Shown: piece after piece, positions 45,835-56,650 of the stretch
How the letters are laid out: each line of letters starts with the position of its first letter
Position numbering within the stretch: the first letter of the stretch is position 1
NCBI GenBank assembly: GCA_030180135.1
Contig: CM058237.1
Coordinates: 35,547,126-35,611,125 of the forward strand
Reading direction: 5' to 3'
Length of the DNA: 64,000 nucleotides
Source: Orychophragmus violaceus
Taxonomy: Eukaryota; Streptophyta; Magnoliopsida; Brassicales; Brassicaceae
The notes under the pieces: generated by a model
Told to the model about the DNA's origin: nothing
Databases searched by the model: none
The model's input: the letters and a program-made list of their open reading frames with translations, nothing else
Translations under genes and position numbers: made by a program

Positions 45835-46019
45835 GGTTGTTGCTCAAATTACTGCAAACAACAATTTTCTCATCACTCGTAATCTATTTAACTCAGAGGA
45901 TTCCCATGGTGGATCTATTCCTGGTCATATAGTGATCAACCGTGATCGGGAAAATGCTTCTCGCAATCTCTTCAACAATTTTTTTAGATAATCCTTTGTT
46001 TCCGGGGACGGGGTTCCGA

Positions 46020-46485
46020 TGAAGATTCCGGATGAGACGTCCATTGTTTCTGCATATATATGATGCTATACAAAAACATGACAATTACTTTGTCCAGCGA
46101 AGAGATGGTGTCGGAAAACTTGGGTTGTCTGGTTTGCAAAAAATAACTGCTGTATTTTGAATGTTGGCGTACGGTTTGCCGGCGGATTCCATCGATGAGT
46201 ATATCAAAATAAGAGAGTCCACAACTATAGAAAGTATGAAGCGATTTTGTCGTGTTGTAGTCGAGGTGTTTGGCAGCCGCTACCTTCGATCACTTGACGC
46301 TAACGATGTTGCACGGCTACTCCACATTGGTGAACGTCGAGGATTTACAGGTATGTTGGGTAGTTTAGATTGTATGCATTGGAAATGGAAAAACTGCCCA
46401 ACAGCTTGGGGAAGACAAAATGTTAGTCGTAGTGGATCTCCTACTATTATTCTAGAAGTTGTAGCCGAGTATGATCTTTAGATTT
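46020..46485 (+). pseudogene. PIF/Harbinger transposase, first part
   Basis: The frame reads RFRMRRPLFLHIYDAI...YFVQRRDGVGKLGLSGLQK, has a TGA at 46158-46160, and continues MLAYGLPADSIDEYIKIREST...FGSRYLRSLD. The first catalytic aspartate lies in MLGSLDCMHWKWKNCP. The frame reaches the Copia-4 insertion after VVAEYDL. The family (DDE_Tnp_4, plant transposon protein) usually has about 400-450 residues. The true start is not clear because stops lie upstream of 46020. Confidence 0.82.
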
Positions 46486-47122
46486 TGTTGGATCCCGATG
46501 GATCTAGGGTTTGTTATATTGAATTTAGAACCAACCTCGTTCTTACCTTTTGGCAGCGGAAGAGATGGTGAACGAGATCAGTGGAGCAACGCAACGCTTT
46601 GCCTCTACCAGATACACACGCACGCTCGCTGGAAACGGGATGCTAGTGCCGGATCAATGGGGATCGAAAGGTTCTGGTGTGTCTAGAGTTTCTGTCAAGA
46701 AAACTGGACGGCTCTATTGTTTAGGTCGAACTAAACACGTTTTTATTCGACCTAAACGTGCTTAACAGGCCAGACTCAATTAAGCCATAACCCGAAAAGC
46801 CTGTTCGGAAAATCCGAACTGTGTCGACCGACACACAAGCTGTGTCGATCGACACAACACCTTTATATCGATTCTTATGTGTATTTCAATACACATAATA
46901 TGATCATTGCCACAATGATCATTCCCATGTCGTAGCTTCCAGTTCGCTTAGGTGTGTGACCCTATAGGATCATATAATACTGGCAGTAAGTCCACGACTT
47001 ACAGATTGCAAGAGACTTCTAGCAAAGCATTGCAAACGCCCAGTATTATACGAATGTCAGATCTCGACACACAACTATCACAGGAGTGAGTACAGGTGTG
47101 ATTTCAGGACACTATCCCAACA
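46486..47122 (-). repeat. Copia-4 3' LTR (637 bp)
   Basis: On the minus strand it begins TGTTGGGATAGTGTCCTG at 47122 and ends GGGATCCAACA at 46486. A TGTGTCGACCGACACA and TGTGTCGATCGACACA pair lies at about 46820-46858. Confidence 0.95.
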
Positions 47123-47943
47123 ATCTCCCACTTGTACTGGAATCATCAATTCCTATAATCCTTTTGTCTCTATATCTCGATTTGGCATAAGGCAAGATTT
47201 GTGTCATCCTTATTAAGCCAACATCGTGTTTATCGAACTCCTGATCTCATACTGAACATTACAAACAACTGAACTACAGTTCGTTTGAGTGCGGCCACAC
47301 ATTCTCTCAGTATTCAATCTTCGATAGGCCCTGAGATATTTATCTCCCGTTTTTCAGGAGGGACAAATTCCATCTTGTTCCATCCCTGTTTCAACACACA
47401 CTTCATGATAAACTTGAACAGTGTCGTTATAGCCGCCAGTTACGGATCGACGTTTGACAAAGTCAAAATGTACCAATTCATATGCAAGAAAGCATGATGA
47501 ACTCAGGTCTTAGGACTATACTCTATAGTCGTAATGAGAACCTCTTATGACACAGATATTACTATCTTGTAGACTTCTCATTAGCGGGTCATGTCCGATC
47601 ATATGTCCACTGACATATATCTATGTGACTGACTGCGATAATCATATCATTGGCTCCATGAAACTTAGCCAACAGTCACCTCACAATCTAGTCTCTAACG
47701 GTTGTCAGTGTCCCGATTCTACAACCTTGACTAGGGACAAAATAATTTATTAACTTATAGGGTTTCATGATCAAGTTCTCAACTTGATGACCTATAATAT
47801 GTCATAAACTTATTTTGGGACCATTATTTAGATCACAATAAATAATGCTGAAATCAAATTTCATTAAACACTTCTAAAAGAATGTTTACAATAGCGTCTT
47901 ATTATAACTAAAACAAAAACCAAAACTCCCACTAGAATCAAGA
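47123..47943 (-). other. Copia-4 post-pol tail
   Basis: It has the same layout as the other tails. On the minus strand TAGTGGGAGTT follows the pol stop and CAAGTGGGAGAT touches the LTR. Confidence 0.75.
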
Positions 47944-50900
47944 TTACATCTTAAGATCTCTAATGCCTACAGCAGTCGTATGACTCTCATGCTTAGGCCT
48001 TGGGAGTGACTTGGTTAGAGGATCAGCGACATTCTCGTTTGTCGGAACTCGGCTGATCTTCACATCACCTCTATTGACAATATCACGAATCAGATGATAT
48101 TTCCTCTCAACGTGTTTGGACTTCTGGTGTGACCTGGGTTCTTTCGCCTGAGCAATGGCTCCATTGTTATCGCAGAACAAAGCCACTGGCTCCAAGATAC
48201 TAGGAACCACACCAAGTTCAGTCATGAACTTCTTGATCCAAACAGCTTCCTTTGCCGCTTCAGAAGCAGCAACATATTCAGCTTCCGTTATGGAGTCAGC
48301 TACGGTATTCTGCTTAGAGCTCTTCCAGCTCACCGCACCGCCATTTAGACAGAAGACATATCCAGACTGTGATCGGAAATCGTCTCTGTCCGTCTGAAAA
48401 CTCGCATCGGTGAATCCATTCACCACAAGTTCATCACTATCTCCATACACAAGGAACTTGTCCTTAGTATGTCTCAAATACTTGAGAATATTCTTGACAG
48501 CTGTCCAGTGAGCTTCACCTGGATCAGATTGGTATCTACTCGTCATGCTTAACGCGTAAGCTACATCTGGACGAGTGCAGAGCATGGCATACATAATAGA
48601 TCCTATTGCAGAGGCATAAGGAATCCTATTCATGCGTTCTCGCTCAGCAGGTGTCGCTGGACACTGCTTCTTGCAGAGACTCTTGCCATGAGACATTGGT
48701 ATGAAGCCCTTCTTGGAATCGTGCATCCTGAATCTGTGCAACACCTTATCTATATAAGTGTCTTGGCACAATCCAATCAGCTTGTTAGTTCTATCTCTGC
48801 AGATTCTGATTCCAAGAATGTATGCGGCTTCTCCCATGTCTTTCATGGAAAAACAACTTCCTAGCCAAGTCTTTATAGACTGAAGCAACGGAACGTCATT
48901 ACCGAGGAGGAGTATGTCATCGACATACAGTACAAGAAATGCAATTTTGCTCCCACTTGTCTTCTTGTATACACATGATTCTTCTTCGTTCTTGATGAAA
49001 CCGAATTGTTTTACTGCTTCATCAAAACGAAGATTCCAACTCCGTGATGCTTGCTTCAACCCATAAATGGATTTATGAAGCTTGCATACCTTCCCAGCGT
49101 TTTTAGGATCGACAAAACCTTCAGGCTGTGTCATGTACACATCCTCTTCCAGAATACCATTCAGGAATGCGGTTTTGACATCCATCTGCCAAATCTCATA
49201 ATCATAATGAGCAGCAATCTCTAGAAGAATCCGAATAGATTTAAGCATAGCTACTGGGGAATATGTTTCATCATAGTCAATACCATGAATTTGTTTGAAA
49301 CCTTTAGCCACCAATCTCGCTTTGTAAATCTGTACATTGCCATCCACGTCAATCTTCTTCTTGAAGATCCATTTACACTCAATGGCTTTTACACCACTAG
49401 GTAAATCGACCAAGGACCATACTTGGTTTTCTGACATGGATGTCATTTCGGATTTAGAGGCTCCAAGCCACTTTTCGGAGTCCGGGCCCATCATTGCTTC
49501 CGCAAAGGTCGCTGGTTCGTCACCTTCAATGATCATCAGATCATTTGAATTGGTTACGAGAAATCCATAGTATCTCTCGGGTTTGTGACGGATCCTTCCG
49601 GATCTGCGAACTTCAGGCTCCACAGGCGCCGGTTCCACAGAACTTTGTGGATCCAACTGCTGCTCTTCCTCAATAGGTTGGGCAGTCTCCTGTGCATCTT
49701 GAATTTCTTCGAGATGTACTTTACTCCCACTGTTTTTCTTAGAGAGAAACTCCCTCTCAAGAAAACAACAGTCCCGAGCAACAAATACTTTGTTCTCAGA
49801 TTGGTTGTAAAAGTAGTATGCCTTGGTTTCCCTAGGATAACCAACGAAGTAGCATTTATCTGATTTGGGTGCAAGCTTGTCAGAGATTAAACGTTTGACA
49901 TAAGCCTCACAACCCCAAATCCTCAGGAAAGACAGACTAGGAACATTCCCAGTCCACAGTTCATGTGGTGTCTTTGCCACTGATTTTGATGGCACCCTAT
50001 TTAGTGTAAACGCAGACGTTTCTAGAGCGTATCCCCAAAAGGATAATGGAAGATTAGAATGACTCATCATAGACCGAACCATGTCCAACAAGGTTCGATT
50101 CCTCCTCTCTGACACTCCATTCCATTGGGGTGTACCAGGAGGAGTGAGTTGTGAAACAATTCCACACTCGCTCAGATAGTCGATGAATTCTTGGCTTAAG
50201 TATTCTCCTCCGCGATCCGATCGCAGAACTTTGATACTTTTGCCAAGTTGATTTTGTACTTCATTCATGAATTCCTTGAATCTATCAAAGGATTCTGACT
50301 TGTGTCTCATCAAAAAGACATAGCCATACCTACTGAAATCATCAGTAAAGGTAATGAAGTATTTGAAATTTCCTCTGGCAGCAGTACTCATCGGCCCACA
50401 TACATCAGTATGAACAAGGCCCAATAAATCACTGGCCCTTTCATTTGGTTTGTTGAAAGGGGCTCTAGCCATTTTGCCCACCAAACAAGACTCGCATTTC
50501 TCACATGGTTCAAAATCAAATGAGCCCAGAAGCCCATTTCGATGGAGCCTCTGGATGCGTTTCTCATTGATATGGCCCAAACGACAATGCCATAAGAAAG
50601 TCGGGTTTTCGTCATTGGACTTAAACCTCTTTGTATTTATGTTAAAGACAGGCATTTCTTGGTTTAATATATATAACCCATTATCTAATGGGGCGCTACC
50701 ATAATAATTACCATCACGATTAAAAGAACAAACTTTATTCTTAACAGCAAAATCAAAACCTTCCAAATCCAAAACGGAAACTGAAATTATGTTTCTGCTT
50801 ATCGTAGGTACAAAGTAGCAATTATTCAAAATTAAAACCATGCCCGATGGTAAAGACAACTCGTAGGTGCCTACGGCTAGTGCAGCAACCTTAGCTCCAT

Positions 50901-51909
50901 TCCCGACCCGTAGCTCTACTTGTCCTTTCTTCAGCGTCCTACTGTTTCTTAGTGCCTGCACATCAGTACAAATATGAGCACCGCAGCCGGTATCCAATAC
51001 CCACGAAGTAGAACTAGAAGACATAATACCAAGTTCGATGACATAAATACCTGAGTCAGACGCATCATACGTCTTCTTCAGTTTCTTGTAATCTTCCATG
51101 AACTTCTTGCAGTCTTTCTTCCAATGCCCCAACTGCTTGCAGTAGTTGCACTTATCCTCAGGAGAAGGCCCGGATTTGGGCTTCGGCTTGGGCTTGTCCT
51201 GACTTTCAGCCTGGACAACCTGGGCCTTACCCTTACCCTTCTTAGGTTTCTTAAACCTTTTACCCCCTTGTACCATCAGGACATTGGGAGTAGCCTTCTT
51301 GAGATTCGGTTCTGCTGTCTTCAGCATACCGTGCAACTCAGTCAATGTCTTAGTCATGTTTTGCATGTTGTATTTCATAATGAACTGATCAAAACACGAC
51401 GGCAATGACTGCAGAATCATGTCAGTGGCCAGCTCCTGGCTAATGGCACAGTCCAGTTTCCCCAGGTTATCAATGTAACCCATCATTTTAAGGACATGAG
51501 GACTTACTGGACTGTCCTTAGCCAGCTTGCAATCCATGAGAGATTTAACCGTCTGGTATCTCTCTGTGCGAGCTTGCTCCTGAAACAAAGCTTTCAGGCT
51601 GTTAATCATCTCAATGGGTGACAACACGTTCTCATATTGCTTCTGCAGCTCAGAGTTCATAGTCACCATCATTAGACAATTAACATCTTTGACATCCGCT
51701 GAATGCTTATCCCAAGCATTCTTTTCTGTCTGCGGAGCATTGGAACGTGGCCTCTCGGTGAGAACTCTTTCAAGGACATATTCCTTGTTCTCTTGCCTGA
51801 GAACTATTCTCAGGTTCCGATACCATTCCAAGAAATTAGATCCATTTAACTTGTCCTTCTCAAGGACGGATCTTAGTGAGAAAGTGTTGATGTGATTTGA
51901 GACAGACAT
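47944..51909 (-). CDS. Copia-4 gag-pol polyprotein, 1321 aa, intact
   Basis: One uninterrupted frame carries all Copia functions. Gag starts MSVSNHINTFSLRSVLEKD and ends in a zinc knuckle (CNYCKQLGHWKKDC) at about 254-267. The protease DTG starts at residue 306. The integrase has HCRLGH, CESC, HTDVCGP, SDRGGEY and NGVSERRN in the same order as Copia-1. The polymerase YVDD is at 995-998, and RNase H has FTDASF, TEAEY and CDNNGA. Compared with Copia-1 it is similar throughout but clearly diverged, so it is a separate subfamily. With its young LTRs it is the best candidate here for an autonomous source element. Confidence 0.96.
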   Translation of the reverse strand: MSVSNHINTFSLRSVLEKDKLNGSNFLEWYRNLRIVLRQENKEYVLERVLTERPRSNAPQTEKNAWDKHSADVKDVNCLMMVTMNSELQKQYENVLSPIEMINSLKALFQEQARTERYQTVKSLMDCKLAKDSPVSPHVLKMMGYIDNLGKLDCAISQELATDMILQSLPSCFDQFIMKYNMQNMTKTLTELHGMLKTAEPNLKKATPNVLMVQGGKRFKKPKKGKGKAQVVQAESQDKPKPKPKSGPSPEDKCNYCKQLGHWKKDCKKFMEDYKKLKKTYDASDSGIYVIELGIMSSSSTSWVLDTGCGAHICTDVQALRNSRTLKKGQVELRVGNGAKVAALAVGTYELSLPSGMVLILNNCYFVPTISRNIISVSVLDLEGFDFAVKNKVCSFNRDGNYYGSAPLDNGLYILNQEMPVFNINTKRFKSNDENPTFLWHCRLGHINEKRIQRLHRNGLLGSFDFEPCEKCESCLVGKMARAPFNKPNERASDLLGLVHTDVCGPMSTAARGNFKYFITFTDDFSRYGYVFLMRHKSESFDRFKEFMNEVQNQLGKSIKVLRSDRGGEYLSQEFIDYLSECGIVSQLTPPGTPQWNGVSERRNRTLLDMVRSMMSHSNLPLSFWGYALETSAFTLNRVPSKSVAKTPHELWTGNVPSLSFLRIWGCEAYVKRLISDKLAPKSDKCYFVGYPRETKAYYFYNQSENKVFVARDCCFLEREFLSKKNSGSKVHLEEIQDAQETAQPIEEEQQLDPQSSVEPAPVEPEVRRSGRIRHKPERYYGFLVTNSNDLMIIEGDEPATFAEAMMGPDSEKWLGASKSEMTSMSENQVWSLVDLPSGVKAIECKWIFKKKIDVDGNVQIYKARLVAKGFKQIHGIDYDETYSPVAMLKSIRILLEIAAHYDYEIWQMDVKTAFLNGILEEDVYMTQPEGFVDPKNAGKVCKLHKSIYGLKQASRSWNLRFDEAVKQFGFIKNEEESCVYKKTSGSKIAFLVLYVDDILLLGNDVPLLQSIKTWLGSCFSMKDMGEAAYILGIRICRDRTNKLIGLCQDTYIDKVLHRFRMHDSKKGFIPMSHGKSLCKKQCPATPAERERMNRIPYASAIGSIMYAMLCTRPDVAYALSMTSRYQSDPGEAHWTAVKNILKYLRHTKDKFLVYGDSDELVVNGFTDASFQTDRDDFRSQSGYVFCLNGGAVSWKSSKQNTVADSITEAEYVAASEAAKEAVWIKKFMTELGVVPSILEPVALFCDNNGAIAQAKEPRSHQKSKHVERKYHLIRDIVNRGDVKISRVPTNENVADPLTKSLPRPKHESHTTAVGIRDLKM

Positions 51910-53267
51910 AGCTGTAATTCAAAAAGGTAGATTTTAGTTATAAAGCACAAGAAATGAGAATTATTATCTGATAAGAAAACTCGCACTGTATTCAAACTAT
52001 GTTTCCTCATATGAATACAATGCACCAAGATCCTCAGATTACTAAAATTCGAGTGGGCGACTCGCCGTTACTCAAGCTTTAGTTATCTAGGTAAGCAAAT
52101 CATTGCTAATTGTACTCAGTACAACTCTTGGTCGTGAATAAGACAAACTATGTCCAATCCACTCTGATGTCTCTGGGCCCAGAACTTCTGACAGCCCAGT
52201 CAAGTATAACCAATCTTTTATATGTCTTGTGATCACTGACAGTTGCACTGCAAGTCTGTCATTGACCACCTGCCTTACCCATGTTGCAGTGGATATCTTG
52301 GAATCATATCAAGGACTCCAAGATATCCAACAAACGACACGAGTCTTGACAGTAGACAAGATCGGGCAAGACATCAAGATCACTTGATATTTAGTTGAGG
52401 AAAAGAACTAATCTTATCTTGATTTATATTCACTATATATATCAAAAATAATAACTTTTAATTAAAACATTTAGTTTTATTAAGTTTAGATTCATCTAAT
52501 ACTTTTAGGATTAGATTATTCTGGTTTATGCAAATTTGTGGTCAAACCAGCATATCTGCGGACGTTGTGTCGATCGACGCCAACTATTGGTATCGATCGA
52601 TGCAACTATATTTAAACCGTTCTTCGATAACCGGTCAAACCGGATCGAATTTACTTAACCGATTCAATTCAATTGAACCAGTTCGGTTTAATGGTCCATG
52701 TCGATCGTCACACACTGTGTGTCGATCGATATGACCAAACCAGAATCAATTTGGTTAATAAAATTAACCGAGCTAGATAACCGGTCCAATCCAATTGAAC
52801 CGATCTATCTGATCGCATTGCCTGTGTCGACCGACACACCCAGTGTATCGATCGACGCAACACGATTACGGGTACTCGATCTCAGATCGAAACCCTAGAA
52901 TTATTTACGGATTTTCGCTTTGTATCGACCGACACACGCTTTGTGTCGATCGATACTGTGCGATAAACCCTAAATTTTATTCGCGAGTTTTCGCTCTGTG
53001 TCGACCGACACACGCTTTGTGTCGATCGACACCCTGCGACAAACCCTAAAATTTTACATTTTGCGCCGCGGCGTGTCGACCGACACACGCTTTGTGTCGA
53101 TCGACACAGTGCGTTTTCATCAATTCTTCGTCTTTTCAACAGGAACAAAACCGAGAATTATTCTATGAAAACACGATTTAGCAAGCAATATACAGATCAA
53201 CAACATCAAGTTTCGATTTTATATTACCAGTTTCAATAGCTAAACCCTAAGCATGCTCTGATACCAC
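51910..53267 (-). other. Copia-4 leader with an array of TCGA-centred palindromes
   Basis: About 1.36 kb lies between the 5' LTR and gag. From about 52565 to 53115 there are at least ten motifs of two kinds, TGTGTCGACCGACACA and TGTGTCGATCGACACA, often in pairs 8-10 bases apart. The last three pairs sit in a repeat of about 65-70 bp with ACAAACCCTAAA between. The primer site TGGTATCAGAGC is at 53255-53266 on the minus strand. Confidence 0.8.
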
Positions 53268-53904
53268 TGTTGGATCCCGATGGATCTAGGGTTTGTTATA
53301 TTGAATTTAGAACCAACCTCGTTCTTACCTTTTGGCAGCGGAAGAGATGGTGAACGAGATCAGTGGAGCAACGCAACGCTTTGCCTCTACCAGATACACA
53401 CGCACGCTCGCTGGAAACGGGATGCTAGTGCCGGATCAATGGGGATCGAAAGGTTCTGGTGTGTCTAGAGTTTCTGTCAAGAAAACTGGACGGCTCTATT
53501 GTTTAGGTCGAACTAAACACGTTTTTATTCGACCTAAACGTGCTTAACGGGCCAGACTCAATTAAGCCATAACCTGAAAAGCCTGTTCGGAAAATCCGAA
53601 CTGTGTCGACCGACACACAAGCTGTGTCGATCGACACAACACCTTTATATCGATTCTTATGTGTATTTCAATACACATAATATGATCATTGCCACAATGA
53701 TCATTCCCATGTCGTAGCTTCCAGTTCGCTTAGGTGTGTGACCCTATAGGATCATATAATACTGGCAGTAAGTCCACGACTTACAGATTGCAAGAGACTT
53801 CTAGCAAAGCATTGCAAACGCCCAGTATTATACGAATGTCAGATCTCGACACACAACTATCACAGGAGTGAGTACATGTGTGATTTCAGGACACTATCCC
53901 AACA
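53268..53904 (-). repeat. Copia-4 5' LTR (637 bp)
   Basis: Same length as the 3' LTR and different at about three positions (near 46774/53556, 46791/53573 and 47096/53878). Confidence 0.95.
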
Positions 53905-54319
53905 GATTTGGCATGCATATTTTGGTCTACCAGGATCTAACAATGATATAAATGTGCTAGAGGCGTCACATCTTTTTGCAAATCTAGCTGAAGAAACCGC
54001 TCCACCCGCTAATTATGTTATTAACGGCAAAATTTATGATATAGGTTATTATCTAGCTGATAGTATATATCCAAAGTGGTCCACTCTTGTTCAAACAATT
54101 CACGATCCACATGGTCCAAAAAGCAATTTTTTTCAAAGAGGCAAGAAGCTTGTAGAAAAGACGTGGAACGTGCATTTGGAGTATTGCTATCGAGATTTGC
54201 AAGTGTGGCTGGACCATCACGTTTTTTGGAGTAAGAAAGTGTTACATGATATAATGACAACTTGTATTATAATGCATAATATGATCATAGAGGATGAACG
54301 TGATGTTGATGCAACAATT
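53905..54319 (+). pseudogene. PIF/Harbinger transposase, second part
   Basis: After the duplicated GATTT the transposase resumes: IWHAYFGLPGSNNDINVLEAS, then the second catalytic aspartate in IGYYLADSIYPKW. From about 54145 to 54225 the expected protein lies in another frame (DVERAFGVLLSRFA), where the catalytic glutamate should be. The first frame returns at FWSKKVLHDIMTTCIIMHNMI after a T-run. The coding sequence is cut after DERDVDATI by the CACTA end at 54320, losing about 50 expected residues. Confidence 0.83.
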
Positions 54320-55010
54320 CACTATAAGAAAACAACGTTTTTGCGACTGCCTGTTTGGTCGCATATTAGTCGTTAAATGCCGTTTTATGATTAAATTACG
54401 ACTAAATATAGTAGTTGTAAATCCATAGTCGCTAAATTTCATAGTCATAAAAATAGTCGGCAAGTTACGACTACTTTTACGACTAACAATGGTAGTCGTA
54501 AACTAGACGTAGCATGGTCGCAATATATAGGGACTAATTTGCGACTACGTTGGCGACAATTGTGCGACTAAAGAGGGAGTCCAAATGCGGTCGGAGAAAT
54601 GTTGTCATCAAATAGTCGTTAAACTAGGTGACCATTGGGCGATTAATATATATGTGACAGTATAATATAGTCAGAAAGTAGTCGTAAACATAAGTCACTA
54701 TGTAACGACTGGGTAACGACCATTTTAACTACTATCCATCGACTAATCGGAACATCCATATACGATTAAGGTAATGATATCGCCACTATGTGGTGACTGT
54801 TATGTGTCTGACTAGTATAGTCAAGAATTAGTCGTATACTATGGTGACCTTTTGGCAACTGTTCATTGACAAATTTACGACAGCTTAATGACTAATCTAA
54901 CGACTATGCAGCGACTACGCCGAACATCCATATATGATTATGGTATTGAATGTGCCACTACTTTTTGACCGTTGAGCGATAATTTGACGACTATTATGTA
55001 TGCGTGAAAA
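54320..55010. repeat. CACTA subterminal repeat array
   Basis: Many copies of GCGACTA, ACGACTA and TAGTCGTAA occur in both orientations, at roughly 15-40 base spacing. Such arrays are the binding sites of the CACTA accessory protein in related elements. Confidence 0.8.
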
Positions 55011-55153
55011 TAAGAATGATACAAGAAATGTAAAAGACATTTGCCTCAATATAACATAGATAACTTAAATAGTTTTGTGTAGCATATACACACAAACGAT
55101 TATCTACATATGCAAACTACAATATTGAGGAGTTTCAAAATCATACAAAAATT

Positions 55154-56614
55154 TTAGTTCGGTAGGGACAGTGATAAGTAACCTACGCAGCAGATGGAGT
55201 TAAGTTGTACCTGTTGGGGGACTACCGTCTGTGTTGGTTGCAGTCTTATGAGTCTGTAGGAAATCAATATATACTGCGGATCACTTAGCCGCATATACTG
55301 TTCCACCAAGGAAAGGTTCTTGATCTTTTCCTTATGCTCATTCGCAACTCGGGCGTGATCTTCTTCACGGTCAGCCTGCTCTTCGATTTTACGTTGAGCT
55401 TCCTTCAGTTGCTCTTGCAAGGCCAAAAACCCTGAAGAGTCTCCCAGCTTCTTGCGCTTTCCCTCAACAGAGACTCTTTGAGGCTTCTAACTCCGTAAGG
55501 ATTTCCTCGGCCATCCATCTCAGTGGCATGTTATAATTAAAGACAGTCCGCGAAACACAATTAAATAAAGAACATGACATGACTTTATAAATGTGAATTG
55601 TGAAAATATTACTTTACCTCAAGAAAGATGTTGTTATATTCATCTATTGAGAGTTCCCGAGGTCTCGAAGCAGCACCGTTCGAAACTTTTGAAGTCTCTA
55701 TATCGAGCTCTAACAACTTCTCGTCCACGATCTTCTTAAAAGTTGGAGCAATTTTCTCTTCCTTCCGATCAACATACGTACCATCTGCCTTTGTATGTGT
55801 CTTGATGAATACCTCACCAATATTAACCGGTCTTCCCAGCAGTGATATAAAACAAACAAGGACTATTACAGAAATTTCAAGTTGCAATGCTGGAACAAAC
55901 ACAAATAACAAATATATAATAAAAGTTATTTGCCATTTCAAGTTGGATTTGTAGGTACGACTTGGGACCTGAGAAATGGACGTGATGACCGAGACCATGG
56001 TTCTAAAAATCGGGCTAGGCGCCGCCTAGGCGCCCCAAATTCCAAACCGAATCGATTAGTATATAATCGGTAAATAAAATCGGCGGTCCAGTTCAGGCGG
56101 TATAAATCGGTCAAATCGGTACTAATCGGTCAACTTGGCCAACTCGGTTCATTAAAACTGTTTTCATTTATTCCTTAAACGTTGTCATATTTAGTATTAT
56201 AATTGAAAAACAAAATTAAAAAAAAAGAAGAGGAGAAAGAAGCCGATCTCTAGTTTTTTTTTCCGACAACTCTTCTTCTTCCTCACATCTGCTCTGCGTC
56301 TCTTCTTCCTCGCTTCTGCGTCTCTTCTTCCTCGCCTCTGCGTCTCTGCTTCCTCTCTGTCTCTGTTCTTCTTCCATTCAACAGGTAATTCTTCGTCTTT
56401 GCTTCTGCGTTTTTTAATACTTTCGTTGCTTTTTTTCTAAAGTTTGCTTTTTTCTTCTTGAATTTTTAGAATATAGTTTACCTTTTGCTTTTAACTTTGA
56501 TTTGGAATTGAATTTTGAATTGAATTACTTGGATTTTGGAATTATCTTATTCATTGTTTGACATTTTATTTTATAAGTTATGTTTTATGAAATTATTACA
56601 AATGTTTTAATATA

Positions 56615-56650
<36 letters not shown>

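Larger units (their letters stand above)
46486..53904 (-). mobile_element. Copia-4: complete, apparently intact Ty1/Copia element
   Basis: Two 637-bp LTRs (46486-47122 and 53268-53904) flank a leader, an open gag-pol frame and a tail. GATTT is duplicated at 46481-46485 and 53905-53909. The LTRs differ at about three positions. The primer site, purine tract and all coding domains are present. Of the copies seen here it is the only one with both LTRs and an unbroken polyprotein. Confidence 0.97.
44389..54319. mobile_element. PIF/Harbinger DNA transposon, split by Copia-4 and cut by a CACTA element
   Basis: Two divergent genes typical of PIF/Harbinger elements are present: a Myb/SANT-like ORF1 protein with a NAM-associated C-terminus on the minus strand (44389-45231), and a DDE transposase on the plus strand (46020-46485 and 53905-54319). 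The region between holds five 100-bp tandem repeats. Copia-4 sits in the transposase. The transposase end is lost where a CACTA element starts at 54320. Terminal inverted repeats and the TWA-type target duplication were not located; the coordinates cover only the supported coding part. Confidence 0.8.
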
